Positions 36,319 through 45,984 of a stretch of 64,000 nucleotides of DNA are shown piece after piece; within the stretch, counting starts at the first letter, position 1, and each line of letters begins with the position of its first letter. A model generated the notes under the pieces. The model saw nothing but the letters and a program-made list of their open reading frames with translations. It did not search any database and had not been told where the DNA came from. A program made the translations under genes and the position numbers. Source of the stretch: an uncultured Holophagaceae bacterium. Its GTDB lineage: Bacteria; Acidobacteriota; Holophagae; Holophagales; Holophagaceae. Location of the stretch: the NCBI GenBank assembly GCA_903913215.1, contig CAIWKE010000023.1, positions 1 through 64,000 on the forward strand, in the 5' to 3' direction.

Positions 36319-36383
36319 CGAGGCGCGACCGGCGATTGGCGCAGCCAAGCGCAGTTCGAATCCCGCCCGAGTGCGTCGGCACC
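36319..36383 (+). repeat. tRNA-like direct repeat, copy 1
   Basis: A 65-base unit containing TTGGCGCAGCCAAGCGCAG joined to TTCGAATCCCGCC. The first part resembles a tRNA D arm and the second a T arm, with no anticodon arm between. Hand alignment with copy 2 shows 11 mismatches. It is not a functional tRNA. Confidence 0.7.
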
Positions 36384-36443
36384 CACGACGGAGAACGCCC
36401 CAACCCCCAAGTGGGCTTGCGGAGGCGTGACTAGATGTCGCGC

Positions 36444-36508
36444 CGAAGCGGGACCAGCGATCGGCGCAGCCAAGCACAGCTCGAATCCCGCCCAGTTGAG
36501 TCGGCGCC
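36444..36508 (+). repeat. tRNA-like direct repeat, copy 2
   Basis: The second 65-base unit, 125 bases after copy 1, with CGGCGCAGCCAAGCACAG and CTCGAATCCCGCC. The remaining sequence from 36384 to 36443 and from 36509 to 36644 shows no gene; a TACAAT at 36604-36609 may be a -10 box for cutA. Confidence 0.7.
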
Positions 36509-36644
36509 AAACTGAGCACAGCCCACCGTGGTCAGACCACGAATCCGCTCCAACAATCTGGCGCCCCAGTGTTTCGTGATCCGTAACCTCCCCTCCATCA
36601 AGCTACAATGGCCAGTTCCGCCCGCCGGGCGGGGAGCCTTGCTG

Positions 36645-36971
36645 ATGAGCGATGTCTGCACCGTCATGACCACCTGTGGCAGCGAGGAAACCGCGCTGAC
36701 CATCGCGGCGGCCCTCGTGGATCAGGCCTATGCTGCCTGCGTGAACATCGTGCCCAGCATCAAAAGCTATTACTACTTCAAGGGCGAGACCCACCTCGAC
36801 GAGGAGGTCATGCTGATCATCAAGACCACGCGGGAGATGTTCCCCCAGGTGGCCGAGGTCATCACGGACCTGCACACCTACGAGGTGCCCGAAATTCTCA
36901 TGTTCCCAGTCGAATCCAGCTCTGAGCCCTTCCTTCAATGGATCCGCGAGAGCGTGAACCGGCTGGCCTGA
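36645..36971 (+). CDS. cutA: Divalent-cation tolerance protein CutA
   Basis: A 108-residue ferredoxin-like trimeric protein named for copper tolerance, though its true role is unsettled. The family pattern is clear: AAALVDQAYAACVNIVPSIKSYYYFKGE, EEVMLIIKTTREMFPQV and HTYEVPEILMFPVESSSEPFLQWI. The ATG at 36645 is chosen over a long upstream extension that runs through the tRNA-like repeats. glpX follows after 30 bases. Confidence 0.94.
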   Translation: MSDVCTVMTTCGSEETALTIAAALVDQAYAACVNIVPSIKSYYYFKGETHLDEEVMLIIKTTREMFPQVAEVITDLHTYEVPEILMFPVESSSEPFLQWIRESVNRLA

Positions 36972-37001
36972 CTTCACCGCAAGCAACACCGGGAGCACTC
37001 C

Positions 37002-37982
37002 ATGGAACAGACCCTGTCCCTCGAATTCCTTAGGGTGGTTGAGCAGGCGGCCATCGCCTGCGCCACGTCCATCGGCCACGGCCGCCGGAAGCACAGCGAC
37101 AAGCTGGCTGTGGAAGCCATGCGCAAGGCCATGGAAACGGTCCGCATGGACGGCACCATCGTCATCGGCGAGGGGGAGCGGGACGAGGCCCCCATGCTCT
37201 ACATCGGCGAGAAAGTGGGCATGGGCGTGGATCTGGATGGGGAGAACCCCACGGTCGAGATCGCGGTGGACCCGCTCGAAGGCACGAACCTCTGCGCCAC
37301 CGGCGCGGCCAACGCCATCGCCGTCCTGGCGGCCACGGGCAAGGGCGGGCTGCTCCACGCCCCCGACCTCTACATGGAGAAGCTCGTGGTGGGCCCCTCT
37401 GCCAAGGGCAAGGTGAGCCTGGACGCCCCCGTCCACGAGACCCTTGAGATCATTGCCAAGTCCCTCAACCGTCTGGTCTCCGAAATCACCGTGAGCGTCC
37501 TGGACCGCGAGCGCCATGCGCAGCTCATCGCTGATATCCGCAAGGCCGGGGCCCGCATCCAGCTCATCGGCGACGGCGACCTCAGCGCCGCCATCAGCGC
37601 CGCTGTGAGCGGCACGGGCATCCACGCGGTCATGGGCACGGGCGGCGCTCCCGAGGGCGTCCTCTCCGCCGCCGCACTGAAGTGCCTCAACGGCGAAATC
37701 CAGGGCCGCCTCAAGGTGGACACCAACACCGCCAGCCGTGAAAAGGCCGAGGCCATGGGCGTAGATTTCGGACGCATCTACTTCACGGACGACCTCTGCC
37801 CCGGCAATGAGATCGTCTTCGCCGCCTGCGGCGTCACCCCCGGCAACCTGCTGGGCGGCGTGCGCCACTTCGGCCACGGCGTACGCACCTCCAGCCTGAT
37901 CCTCACCTACCAGAGCCGTCAGGTCCGCTTCATCGACACCGTCCACATCAAGGACGGCGAAAGCGTCACCGTCCGCTTCTAG
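37002..37982 (+). CDS. glpX: Class II fructose-1,6-bisphosphatase
   Basis: A 326-residue GlpX-type phosphatase of gluconeogenesis, hydrolysing fructose 1,6-bisphosphate with a metal ion. Visible motifs are [19 protein letters not shown], the metal site [34 protein letters not shown], and [18 protein letters not shown]. The length is normal. GGGAG lies upstream of the ATG. Confidence 0.97.
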   Translation: MEQTLSLEFLRVVEQAAIACATSIGHGRRKHSDKLAVEAMRKAMETVRMDGTIVIGEGERDEAPMLYIGEKVGMGVDLDGENPTVEIAVDPLEGTNLCATGAANAIAVLAATGKGGLLHAPDLYMEKLVVGPSAKGKVSLDAPVHETLEIIAKSLNRLVSEITVSVLDRERHAQLIADIRKAGARIQLIGDGDLSAAISAAVSGTGIHAVMGTGGAPEGVLSAAALKCLNGEIQGRLKVDTNTASREKAEAMGVDFGRIYFTDDLCPGNEIVFAACGVTPGNLLGGVRHFGHGVRTSSLILTYQSRQVRFIDTVHIKDGESVTVRF

Positions 37983-38144
37983 CCAGGCTGTGCCGGCCTC
38001 CTTCCAAGCCCGCGTCCTCCAGTGGGGGTTCAAGGTGTGCCCCCAGATCGGAACTGGACTGCGCGGTCTGTGGAGCCGACTTTCCAGGCCGTACGAAATC
38101 ACAGCATCCTGATAGGCTTTATCCCTCAACTTACGAGGTTATCC

Positions 38145-40181
38145 ATGGCATCCCCCCTTCGCGCCTCCCTCGGCCTCTGCCTGGGCCTCGCCGCCCTCAG
38201 CCTGGTGGCCCAGACCCAGCCGGGCTACAAGCCCGGCATCGACCCCGCGAACATGGACCTTTCCGTAAAGCCCTGTGAGGACTTCTACGCCTATGCGAAT
38301 GGCGGCTGGCTCAAATCCCACGCCCTGCCCGCGGATAAGGCCATCTTCGGAGCCATGGACGAGCTGCGGGACCGGAACCGCGCGATCCTGGCGAAAATCT
38401 TGACTGAGACCAGCGCCAAGACCACCTGGGCCAAGAGCAGCATCCAGCAGAAGGTGGGCGACTTCTACGCCTCCGGCATGGACGAGGCCGCCATCGAGAA
38501 GCGGGGCCTGGCGCCGCTGAAGCCCATCCTGGCAACTATCGAAGGTCTGAAGGATGGGAAACAGCTCCCCGCCCTGCTGGCCAAGCTCCACAACCAGGGC
38601 GTGAGTGGCGGCTTCGGCTTCTCCGTGCAGCAGGACGCCAAGGTCTCCACCGAGTATCTGGGCTCCCTGCGCCAGGGCGGCACGGGCCTGCCGGACCGGG
38701 ACTACTACCTGAAGGACGATGCCCGCAGCCAGAACATCCGCGCCAAGTACGTGCTTCACGTGGCCAAGATGCTGGAACTGGCCGGGGACACCCGGGGCCT
38801 GGCCCTGGCCCGCGCCAGGGTGGTGCTAGACCTGGAGACCCGCCTGGCCCAGGCCCAGTGGGCCCGCGTGGAGCTGCGCGATCCCCAGAAGACTTACAAC
38901 AAGCGCAGCCTGACCCAGCTGGCCACCGAGGCCCCCGGCTTCGACTGGGCGGGCTACTTCAAGGCCCGGGGCGTGAACCAGAAGGACCTGAACGTGGGCC
39001 AGCCCTCCTTCGCCCAGGCCTTCGCCAAGCTGGCCTCGGACGTGCCCGCCCCCCAGTGGCGCACCTACCTGCGCTGGCACGCCATCAGCGCCGCCGCCAA
39101 CCAGCTGCCCAAGGCCTTTGGTGAGGAGGCTTTCGCCTTCCACGGCAAAGTGCTCAGCGGAACCCCCGAGCGGGAACCCCGCGCCAAGCGCATCGAGGCC
39201 GCCACAGACCAGTCCCTGGGGGAAGCCCTGGGCCAGCTCTACGTGAAGGTCGCCTTCCCGCCCGAAGCCAAGGCCAAGGTGCTGGAGATGATCGAGAACC
39301 TCCGTGGTGCCCTGCGCGAGCGCATCACGGGTCTGGACTGGATGGGCGCCGAGACCAAGCAGCAGGCCCTCACCAAGCTGAACGCCTTCGGGGTGAAGAT
39401 CGGCTACCCCGACAAGTGGAAGACCTACGGCTTCGACGTGAAACGGGACGATTACTACGGCAACGTGCGCCGGGCCGCCGCCTTCCGCATCCAGGAGAAC
39501 CTGGCCAAGCTCGGCAAGCCCATCGATCGCACGGAGTGGGGCATGACCCCGCCCACCGTGAACGCCTATTACAGCCCCACCATGAACGAGATCGTCTTCC
39601 CCGCAGGCATCCTCCAGCCGCCCATGTTCGATGCGAAGGCCGACGACGCCGTGAACTATGGCTCCCTGGGCTTTGTCATCGGCCACGAACTAACCCACGG
39701 CTTCGATGACAGCGGGAGCCAGTACGACGCCCAGGGCAACCTCAAGAACTGGTGGACCGACGCCGACAAGCAGGCCTACAAGGCCCGCACGGACCTGGTG
39801 GTGAAGCAGTACGATGCCTACGAGCCCATCAAGGGCGAGCACGTGAATGGGAAGCTGACCCTGGGCGAGAACATCGCCGACATCGGCGGCCTCAAGATCG
39901 CCTTCGCCGCCTACCAGAACAGCCTCAAAGGCAAGCCCGTCCCGGCGCCCATCGATGGGTTCACGGGGCCCCAGCGCTTCTTCCTGGGCACCGCCGCCGT
40001 GTGGCGCAACCACATCCGCGAGGCGGCTCTTTCACTGCGCCTGAAGACCGATCCCCACAGCCCCGGCCGGGAGCGCGTCATCGGCCCCATCTCCAACCAG
40101 CCGGAGTTCTACGAGGCCTTCGGCTGCACAGATGGCCAGGCCATGAAGCGGGACATCAAGGTACGGCCAGCCATTTGGTAG
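38145..40181 (+). CDS. M13 (neprilysin-type) metallopeptidase, copy 1
   Basis: A 678-residue exported zinc endopeptidase that cuts oligopeptides. It has a signal peptide (LGLCLGLAALSLVAQ), the N-terminal M13 segment CEDFYAYANGGWL, VNAYYSPTMNEIVFPAGILQPP, the zinc motif HELTH (514-518) in GHELTHGFDDSG, and the third ligand Glu575 in ENIADIGGL. It ends with a C-terminal Trp (PAIW), as is common in the family. ATG 38145 follows GAGG. The next gene is a paralogue. Confidence 0.97.
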   Translation: MASPLRASLGLCLGLAALSLVAQTQPGYKPGIDPANMDLSVKPCEDFYAYANGGWLKSHALPADKAIFGAMDELRDRNRAILAKILTETSAKTTWAKSSIQQKVGDFYASGMDEAAIEKRGLAPLKPILATIEGLKDGKQLPALLAKLHNQGVSGGFGFSVQQDAKVSTEYLGSLRQGGTGLPDRDYYLKDDARSQNIRAKYVLHVAKMLELAGDTRGLALARARVVLDLETRLAQAQWARVELRDPQKTYNKRSLTQLATEAPGFDWAGYFKARGVNQKDLNVGQPSFAQAFAKLASDVPAPQWRTYLRWHAISAAANQLPKAFGEEAFAFHGKVLSGTPEREPRAKRIEAATDQSLGEALGQLYVKVAFPPEAKAKVLEMIENLRGALRERITGLDWMGAETKQQALTKLNAFGVKIGYPDKWKTYGFDVKRDDYYGNVRRAAAFRIQENLAKLGKPIDRTEWGMTPPTVNAYYSPTMNEIVFPAGILQPPMFDAKADDAVNYGSLGFVIGHELTHGFDDSGSQYDAQGNLKNWWTDADKQAYKARTDLVVKQYDAYEPIKGEHVNGKLTLGENIADIGGLKIAFAAYQNSLKGKPVPAPIDGFTGPQRFFLGTAAVWRNHIREAALSLRLKTDPHSPGRERVIGPISNQPEFYEAFGCTDGQAMKRDIKVRPAIW

Positions 40182-40190
40182 TGGAATCTG

Positions 40191-40215
40191 CTCGGGGAGG
40201 CTGCGCCTCCCCGAG
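40191..40215 (+). terminator. Hairpin between the M13 peptidase genes
   Basis: CTCGGGGAGGC, loop TGC, GCCTCCCCGAG, an 11-bp perfect stem followed by TTAAAT. It may reduce read-through or protect the upstream mRNA. Confidence 0.7.
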
Positions 40216-40234
40216 TTAAATAAAGGACGCTGGC

Positions 40235-42250
40235 ATGAGAACTTGCACAACCTTGCTTGCACTGACGCTGTTAGGAACCCTGGGGGCCGAAGAGCCGAAA
40301 CCTCGACCGATCCTGGGCGTGGACCCGGCCTACATCCAGACCAGCACCTCCCCCTGCCGGGACTTCTACGGCTATGCCAACGGCGCCTTCGACAAGGTGC
40401 CCATTCCTGGCGAATATGCGGGCTATGGGGTGAACCAGGAAATCGATGAGCGCAATGAGGCGATCCTCAAGGGCATCCTTGAAGGCGCCATGCGCAGCAG
40501 CGGCCCCAAGGGTAGCCTCGCCCAACGGGTGGGGGACTTCTACGCCTCCGGCATGGACGAGGCCCTCATCGAAAAGGAGGGACTGAAGCCCCTCGCCCCT
40601 CTGTTCACCGCTATCCAGGCCCTCCGTACTCCGCGGGAGGTCGTGACTGAGCTGGGGCACCTGCAAGTCCTGGGGGTCCGGGCGGGCTTCCGCTTCTCCA
40701 TCCAGGTGGATGACAAGGACAGCTCCGCCATGATCGCCAGCTTCGGCCAGGGTGGTCTCGGTCTCCCGGAGCGGGACTACTACTTCCGCCCGGGTCCTGA
40801 GGCCGAGGCCATCCGCCAGGCCTATCAGCAGCACCTGGAGCGTATGTTCATCCTGGCGGGCGAAGAAGCCAAGGCCGCCAAGGCTGCCGCCACCGCAGTC
40901 CTGCGCCTGGAGACCAAACTGGCCCAGGCCTCCAAGACCCTGGTGGACCTGCGGGACCCTCAGGCCAACTACCACAAGGTGGCCCGAAAGGACCTGAGCG
41001 CCCTGGCCCCCGGCCTGGAGTGGGAGACCTTCTTTTCGGCGGTGGGCTTCCCCGCAACTGAGGCCCAGGTGCTGGTGGGTCAGCCTGAATTCTTCAAGGA
41101 TCTGGCGGGCCTGCTGGGTTCGGAGCCCATGGAGACCTGGCGCACCTACCTGCGCTGGCAGGTGCTGCGGAGTGGGGCTTCCTTCCTGGGCTCAGCGTTC
41201 GTGAACGAGAATTTCGCCTTCTACGGCAGGACCCTTTCCGGGACCACCGAGCTGCGCCCGCGCTGGAAGCGGGTGCTGCGCGCCGCGGACTTCAGCCTCG
41301 GCGAGGATCTGGGTCAGCTCTACGTCAAGACTGCCTTCAGTCCCGCAGCCAAGGCCCGGGCCCTGGAGATGGTGCGCTTCCACCTGGAGGCCATGCGGGC
41401 GCGTATCCTGGCCGCCGACTGGATGGTGGCCGCCACCAAGACCCAGGCCCTGAAGAAGCTGGACACCATGCACACCAAGGTGGGCTACCCGGACCGCTGG
41501 CGGGACTACAGCGGTCTCGAGCTCTCCCGCCGCGCCTTCGTGCTGAACGTCCAGGCAGCCCAGGCCTTCGACTTCCGCCGCGACCTGGCCAAGCTGGGCA
41601 AGCCCGTGGACCGCAACGAGTGGCAGATGACGCCCCAGACCAACAACGCCTACTACGAGCCCACCCTCAACGAGATGTGCTTCCCCGCCGGCATCCTGCA
41701 ACCCCCCTTCTTCGACGAGAAGGCCGACGACGCCTCCAACTATGGCGCCCTGGCCTCCACCATCGGTCACGAGCTGACCCATGGCTTCGACGACCAGGGC
41801 CGCCAGTACGACTGGCAGGGCAACCTAAAGGACTGGTGGACCGCTGATGATGCCAAGCGCTTCGAAGCCCGAGCCGACCACATCGTGAAGCAGTACGAAG
41901 CCTTTGAGGTTCTCCCCGGCCTCCACATCAACGGCAAGCAGACCTTGGGCGAGAACATCGCCGATATCGGCGGACTGCGGGTCTCCTACGAAGCCTTCAA
42001 GCTAGCCACCAAGGGTCAGAAGCCGAAGGCCGTGGACGGACGCAGTCCCGATCAGCGCTTCTTCATCGCGTTCGCCCAGGGCTGGCGCACCAACCAGCGC
42101 CCGGAAGCCATCCGTCTGGGCGTCACCACGGACGTCCACTCCCCCATCCGCTGGCGGGTACTGGGCCCTGTGGCGGACTTCCCGGAATTCCGCAAGGCCT
42201 TCGGCTGCGAGGCCACGCCCACGACTCAGGCACCCACAGCCATCTGGTAA
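40235..42250 (+). CDS. M13 (neprilysin-type) metallopeptidase, copy 2
   Basis: A 671-residue paralogue of the preceding peptidase, with its own short signal peptide (CTTLLALTLLGTLGA). It retains CRDFYGYANGAF, NNAYYEPTLNEMCFPAGILQPP, HELTH (512-516) and Glu573 in ENIADIGGL, and ends TAIW. The two copies differ clearly in the N-terminal domain, so the duplication is old and the substrate range may differ. AAGGA lies before the ATG. Confidence 0.97.
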   Translation: MRTCTTLLALTLLGTLGAEEPKPRPILGVDPAYIQTSTSPCRDFYGYANGAFDKVPIPGEYAGYGVNQEIDERNEAILKGILEGAMRSSGPKGSLAQRVGDFYASGMDEALIEKEGLKPLAPLFTAIQALRTPREVVTELGHLQVLGVRAGFRFSIQVDDKDSSAMIASFGQGGLGLPERDYYFRPGPEAEAIRQAYQQHLERMFILAGEEAKAAKAAATAVLRLETKLAQASKTLVDLRDPQANYHKVARKDLSALAPGLEWETFFSAVGFPATEAQVLVGQPEFFKDLAGLLGSEPMETWRTYLRWQVLRSGASFLGSAFVNENFAFYGRTLSGTTELRPRWKRVLRAADFSLGEDLGQLYVKTAFSPAAKARALEMVRFHLEAMRARILAADWMVAATKTQALKKLDTMHTKVGYPDRWRDYSGLELSRRAFVLNVQAAQAFDFRRDLAKLGKPVDRNEWQMTPQTNNAYYEPTLNEMCFPAGILQPPFFDEKADDASNYGALASTIGHELTHGFDDQGRQYDWQGNLKDWWTADDAKRFEARADHIVKQYEAFEVLPGLHINGKQTLGENIADIGGLRVSYEAFKLATKGQKPKAVDGRSPDQRFFIAFAQGWRTNQRPEAIRLGVTTDVHSPIRWRVLGPVADFPEFRKAFGCEATPTTQAPTAIW

Positions 42251-42296
42251 TCGGCTCAGAAGGCTTCGCCTTCCTGGGTTATTGAAAGGATTTGGA

Positions 42297-43952
42297 ATGA
42301 TGATTCGATCGACTTTGCGGGTTCTGATCGCGGGGTTCATGGCGGCAGGGAGTGGGCTCCAGGCCTGCACCAACCTGCTCGTCACCAAGGGCGCGAGCAA
42401 GGACGGCTCCACGATGATCACCTATGCCGCGGACAGCCACACGCTGTACGGGGAGCTCTACTTCAAGCGCGGGGGACCGCACCTGCCCGGGGAGCAGCGG
42501 GACATCCGGGAGTGGGATAGCGGGAACACTTTCGACACCGGGAAGTTCCTAGGCACCATCCCCGAGGCGCCCACCACGTACACCCGCGTGGGCAACATGA
42601 ACGAGCACCAGGTGGTCATCGCCGAGACCACCTTCGGCGGCCTCAAGGAGCTGCAGGTCCCCAGCGGCCTCATCGACTATGGCAGCCTCATCTACATCGG
42701 CCTGGAGCGCGCCAAGACCGCCCGGGAAGCCATCGAGGTCATGACCAGTCTGGTGGAAGCCTACGGCTACGCCTCCGAAGGCGAGAGCTTCAGCATCGCG
42801 GATCCCAACGAAGTCTGGATCCTTGAGATGATCGGCAAGGGCAAGGGTCAGAAGGGCGCCCTGTGGGTGGCCTACAAGCTGCCAGATGGCTCCATCAGCG
42901 CCCATGCCAACCAGGCCCGCATCCGCCAGTTCCCCCTGAACGATCCCAAGACCGCCCTCTACAGCAAGGACGTCATCGGTTTCGCCCGGCAGAAGGGCCT
43001 CTTCAAGGGCGAGGACAAGGACTTCAGCTTCGCCGACACCTACGCGCCCCTGACCTTCGGGTCGCTGCGCGGCTGCGAGGCTCGGGTCTGGAGCCTCTTC
43101 CACCGCGCCGCCCCCAGCCTGAACCTCTCCATGGACTACGTGAAGGCCGTGAAGGGCGCGAAGCCCATGCCCCTCTTCGTGAAGCCCGACAAGAAGCTGG
43201 GCGTGCGGGACGCCATGGAGCTCATGCGCGACCACTTCGAGGGTACCGACTTCGAGATGACCAAGGACGTCGGCGCAGGCCCCTATAAGCTGCCCTACCG
43301 CTGGCGCCCCATGGGCTTCAAGATCGACGGCCAGGACTACATCCATGAGCGGGCCATCAGCACCCAGCAGACGGGCTTCTCCTTCGTGAGCCAGAGCCGC
43401 GGCTGGATGCCCGACCCCGTGGGGGGCGTGCTCTGGTTCGGCGTGGATGATACCTACACCACGGTCTACGTGCCCATCAGCTGCGGCGTCAAGGAGGCCC
43501 CCAAGGCCTTCGCCATTGGAACGGGCAACTTCGCCGAGTTCAACTGGGACAGCGCCTTCTGGACCTTCAACTTCGTGTCGAACTACACCTACACCCGCTG
43601 GAGCGACATGATCGTGGACGTGCAGAAGGTCCAGCGCGAGTACGAAGGCCGCTACTTCGCGGACCAGGCCGACGTGGACCGCACCGCCCTGGACCTCTAC
43701 AAGCAGAATCCCGCCCTGGCCCGGGAGTACCTCACCCGCTACGCCGGCCAGGAAACCGAGAAGCTCATGACCCGCTGGAAGAAGCTGGGCGAGTTCCTCA
43801 TCTGGAAGTACCTGGATGGCAATGTCCGGAACGAGAGGGGCGAGGTCACCCACCCCAAGGCCCCCGAGGACTGGCTCCGCTGCATCGTCAAGGACCACGG
43901 GGATGTGATCAAGGTGAAGAAGGTGGAGGGGTTGGCCCCCGACGAAGACTAG
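42297..43952 (+). CDS. C69-family dipeptidase
   Basis: A 551-residue Ntn-hydrolase of the U34/C69 family that cleaves dipeptides. The new N-terminus would be the Cys in GLQACTNLLVTKGASKDGS, exposed after removal of the signal-like leader; further family segments are EHQVVIAETTFGG, ADPNEVWILEMIG and ISAHANQARI. AAAGGA lies about seven bases before the ATG at 42297 (a second ATG follows at once). It sits with two M13 peptidases, an M1 aminopeptidase and an OPT transporter. Confidence 0.92.
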   Translation: MMIRSTLRVLIAGFMAAGSGLQACTNLLVTKGASKDGSTMITYAADSHTLYGELYFKRGGPHLPGEQRDIREWDSGNTFDTGKFLGTIPEAPTTYTRVGNMNEHQVVIAETTFGGLKELQVPSGLIDYGSLIYIGLERAKTAREAIEVMTSLVEAYGYASEGESFSIADPNEVWILEMIGKGKGQKGALWVAYKLPDGSISAHANQARIRQFPLNDPKTALYSKDVIGFARQKGLFKGEDKDFSFADTYAPLTFGSLRGCEARVWSLFHRAAPSLNLSMDYVKAVKGAKPMPLFVKPDKKLGVRDAMELMRDHFEGTDFEMTKDVGAGPYKLPYRWRPMGFKIDGQDYIHERAISTQQTGFSFVSQSRGWMPDPVGGVLWFGVDDTYTTVYVPISCGVKEAPKAFAIGTGNFAEFNWDSAFWTFNFVSNYTYTRWSDMIVDVQKVQREYEGRYFADQADVDRTALDLYKQNPALAREYLTRYAGQETEKLMTRWKKLGEFLIWKYLDGNVRNERGEVTHPKAPEDWLRCIVKDHGDVIKVKKVEGLAPDED

Positions 43953-43981
43953 TCCCAGCTGGACAGCTGCGCTTCCCAGGT

Positions 43982-44011
43982 AGAACGGCCCCGTACGCGG
44001 GGCCGTTCTTT
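43982..44011 (+). terminator. Rho-independent terminator
   Basis: AGAACGGCCCC and GGGGCCGTTCT around GTACGC, followed by TTTAT. It lies 30 bases after the dipeptidase stop. Confidence 0.92.
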
Positions 44012-44092
44012 ATCACTTTGTCAGTTTCTACCTCAGGCCATGCGCAGCGTGGCCTGAGCCTGTGGGATCATCATGGGTCCCCCGAGGTCCCA

Positions 44093-45871
44093 ATGTACCG
44101 CCCCGATCCCCACTCCTACTACGATTCCAGCCAGGCCAAGGCCCGTCGTCTGCGGCTGAAGCTGGATGTGGACTTCGCCGCCAAGCGCATTGATGGCGAG
44201 GTAGTTCTGGAATTCGGCGGAGACCTGAAGGGCCCCCTGGACCTGGACACCAAGGGGCTGGAGATCATCTCTGTGCAGGTGCCTGGCCATGGCCCCATCG
44301 CCTGGGAGCTGGGCGAGCCGGACGCCATCCTTGGCCAGCGCCTGCGCCTGGACGCGCCCGCGGGGGCGGAGGAAGTTAGCATCCGGTACCGCACCTCCCC
44401 CGAGGCCATGGCACTGCAGTGGCTGGAGCCAGAGCAGACCGAGGGCAAGGTGGCCCCCTACCTCTTCAGCCAGTGCCAGCAGATCCACGCCCGCACTATG
44501 GTGCCCTGCCAGGACACGCCCAATGTGCGCGTGGCCTACCAGGCCGAAGTCACCGTGCCCGAGGGCCTTACGGCCGTGATGTCCGCAGGTCCCAGCGGCG
44601 ACGAGGCCAAGGGCGACGGCCGCCACACCTTCCGCTTCAGCATGCCCCAGCCCATCCCCTCGTATCTGCTGGCCCTGGCCGTGGGGCGCCTCGAATCCCG
44701 CGATCTCAGTCCCCGGGCCCGGGTCTGGGCGGAGCCCGAAACCGTGGCCGCAGCAGCCTGGGAGTTCGCGGGCGTGGAGGACATGATCGTCAAGGCCGAG
44801 GGGCTCTTCGGGCCCTACCCCTGGGAGCGCTACGACATGCTCGTGCTGCCCCCCTCCTTCCCCTATGGCGGCATGGAGAACCCGCGCATGACCTTCCTCA
44901 CGCCGACCCTGGTGGCGGGGGACCGCAGCCTGGTCGACGTGGTGGCCCACGAGCTGGCCCACAGCTGGACCGGCAACCTGGTCACCAATGCCAGCATGGA
45001 GCACTTCTGGCTGAACGAGGGCTTCACAGTCTGGGCTGAGCGCCGCATTCTGCGCATCCTGCACGGCGACGACGCCGCCGCCCTGGGCTGGGCCATGGGC
45101 CAGAAAGCCCTGGAGGACAGCCTCGCCCGCTTCAAGAACGAGCCCCATCTCACGGTGCTGCGCCTGCACCTGGAGGGCATCGATCCCGATGACGCCTTCT
45201 CTAGCATCCCCTACGAAAAGGGGGCGCGTCTGGTGGCGGCCCTGGAGCGCGAGGTCGGCGAGGACCGCTTCCTGCGCTTCATCCGCGAGTACATGGACGC
45301 CTTCCGCTTCACCTCCATCACCACCGAGCAGTGGTGCGCCTTCGTGGACGCGAAGCTGCCCGGTGCCCTTCAGGCCGTGAACGCCAAGGCCTACCTGGAC
45401 ATGCCAGGCCTGCCGGCGACCTCCCCGGAGTTCCGCAGCGTGCAGCTGGACACCCTCAGTGTCCTGGCCGAGAGCTGGGCGGAGGGCGGGCGCCCCAGCG
45501 CCTTCCAGATCAGCTCCTGGAAGGCCCCGGAGCTGCAGGTATACCTCCAGAAACTGCCCCGCCTGCTGAGCCAGGCCGACTGCGCCTGGTTGGATGAGCA
45601 CTTCCAGCTCATGGGCCGTGGCAACTACGAGATCTTGGTGGAGTGGCTGACCCTGGCCGCCGCCGCCGACTACGAGCCCGCCTTCCCCCGCATCCGCGAA
45701 GTGCTGCTGCGGGTGGGCCGCATGAAGTACCTGCGCCCCCTCTACGGCGCCCTGGGCCAGTCCCCGCGGACCCGCGCCCTGGCCCGGGAGATCTTCGCCG
45801 CCGCCAGCCCCGGCTACCACGGCCTGTCGCGGCGCGTCGTGGCCTCCGTGCTTGAGTCCTACCCAGCCTAA
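44093..45871 (+). CDS. M1-family aminopeptidase (LTA4H-like)
   Basis: A 592-residue zinc aminopeptidase. The substrate-anchoring GGMEN motif is at 259-263, and the zinc motif HELAHSWTGN starts at His286 with the later Glu in FWLNEGFTVWAE. The C-terminal helical domain matches the leukotriene A4 hydrolase subgroup. It has no signal peptide, so it probably acts on imported peptides in the cytoplasm. GAGG precedes the ATG at 44093; the longer frame upstream is unlikely. Confidence 0.95.
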   Translation: MYRPDPHSYYDSSQAKARRLRLKLDVDFAAKRIDGEVVLEFGGDLKGPLDLDTKGLEIISVQVPGHGPIAWELGEPDAILGQRLRLDAPAGAEEVSIRYRTSPEAMALQWLEPEQTEGKVAPYLFSQCQQIHARTMVPCQDTPNVRVAYQAEVTVPEGLTAVMSAGPSGDEAKGDGRHTFRFSMPQPIPSYLLALAVGRLESRDLSPRARVWAEPETVAAAAWEFAGVEDMIVKAEGLFGPYPWERYDMLVLPPSFPYGGMENPRMTFLTPTLVAGDRSLVDVVAHELAHSWTGNLVTNASMEHFWLNEGFTVWAERRILRILHGDDAAALGWAMGQKALEDSLARFKNEPHLTVLRLHLEGIDPDDAFSSIPYEKGARLVAALEREVGEDRFLRFIREYMDAFRFTSITTEQWCAFVDAKLPGALQAVNAKAYLDMPGLPATSPEFRSVQLDTLSVLAESWAEGGRPSAFQISSWKAPELQVYLQKLPRLLSQADCAWLDEHFQLMGRGNYEILVEWLTLAAAADYEPAFPRIREVLLRVGRMKYLRPLYGALGQSPRTRALAREIFAAASPGYHGLSRRVVASVLESYPA

Positions 45872-45874
45872 AAC

Positions 45875-45956
45875 TCACCACCAAGACACCAAGGCACCAA
45901 GACCAACCCAACATCCTTCCCAGGCATTTCTTGGTGTCTTAGTGCCTTGGTGGTGA
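45875..45956. repeat. CACCAAGG-type intergenic inverted repeat
   Basis: The left arm TCACCACCAAGACACCAAGG pairs with a right arm ending CCTTGGTGGTGA, about 30 bases each with few mismatches. It lies between the aminopeptidase and OPT transporter genes and matches the element at 8463-8522. Confidence 0.88.
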
Positions 45957-45984
45957 TCCGTTGTCGTTAGCACCAGGAGTTGCC

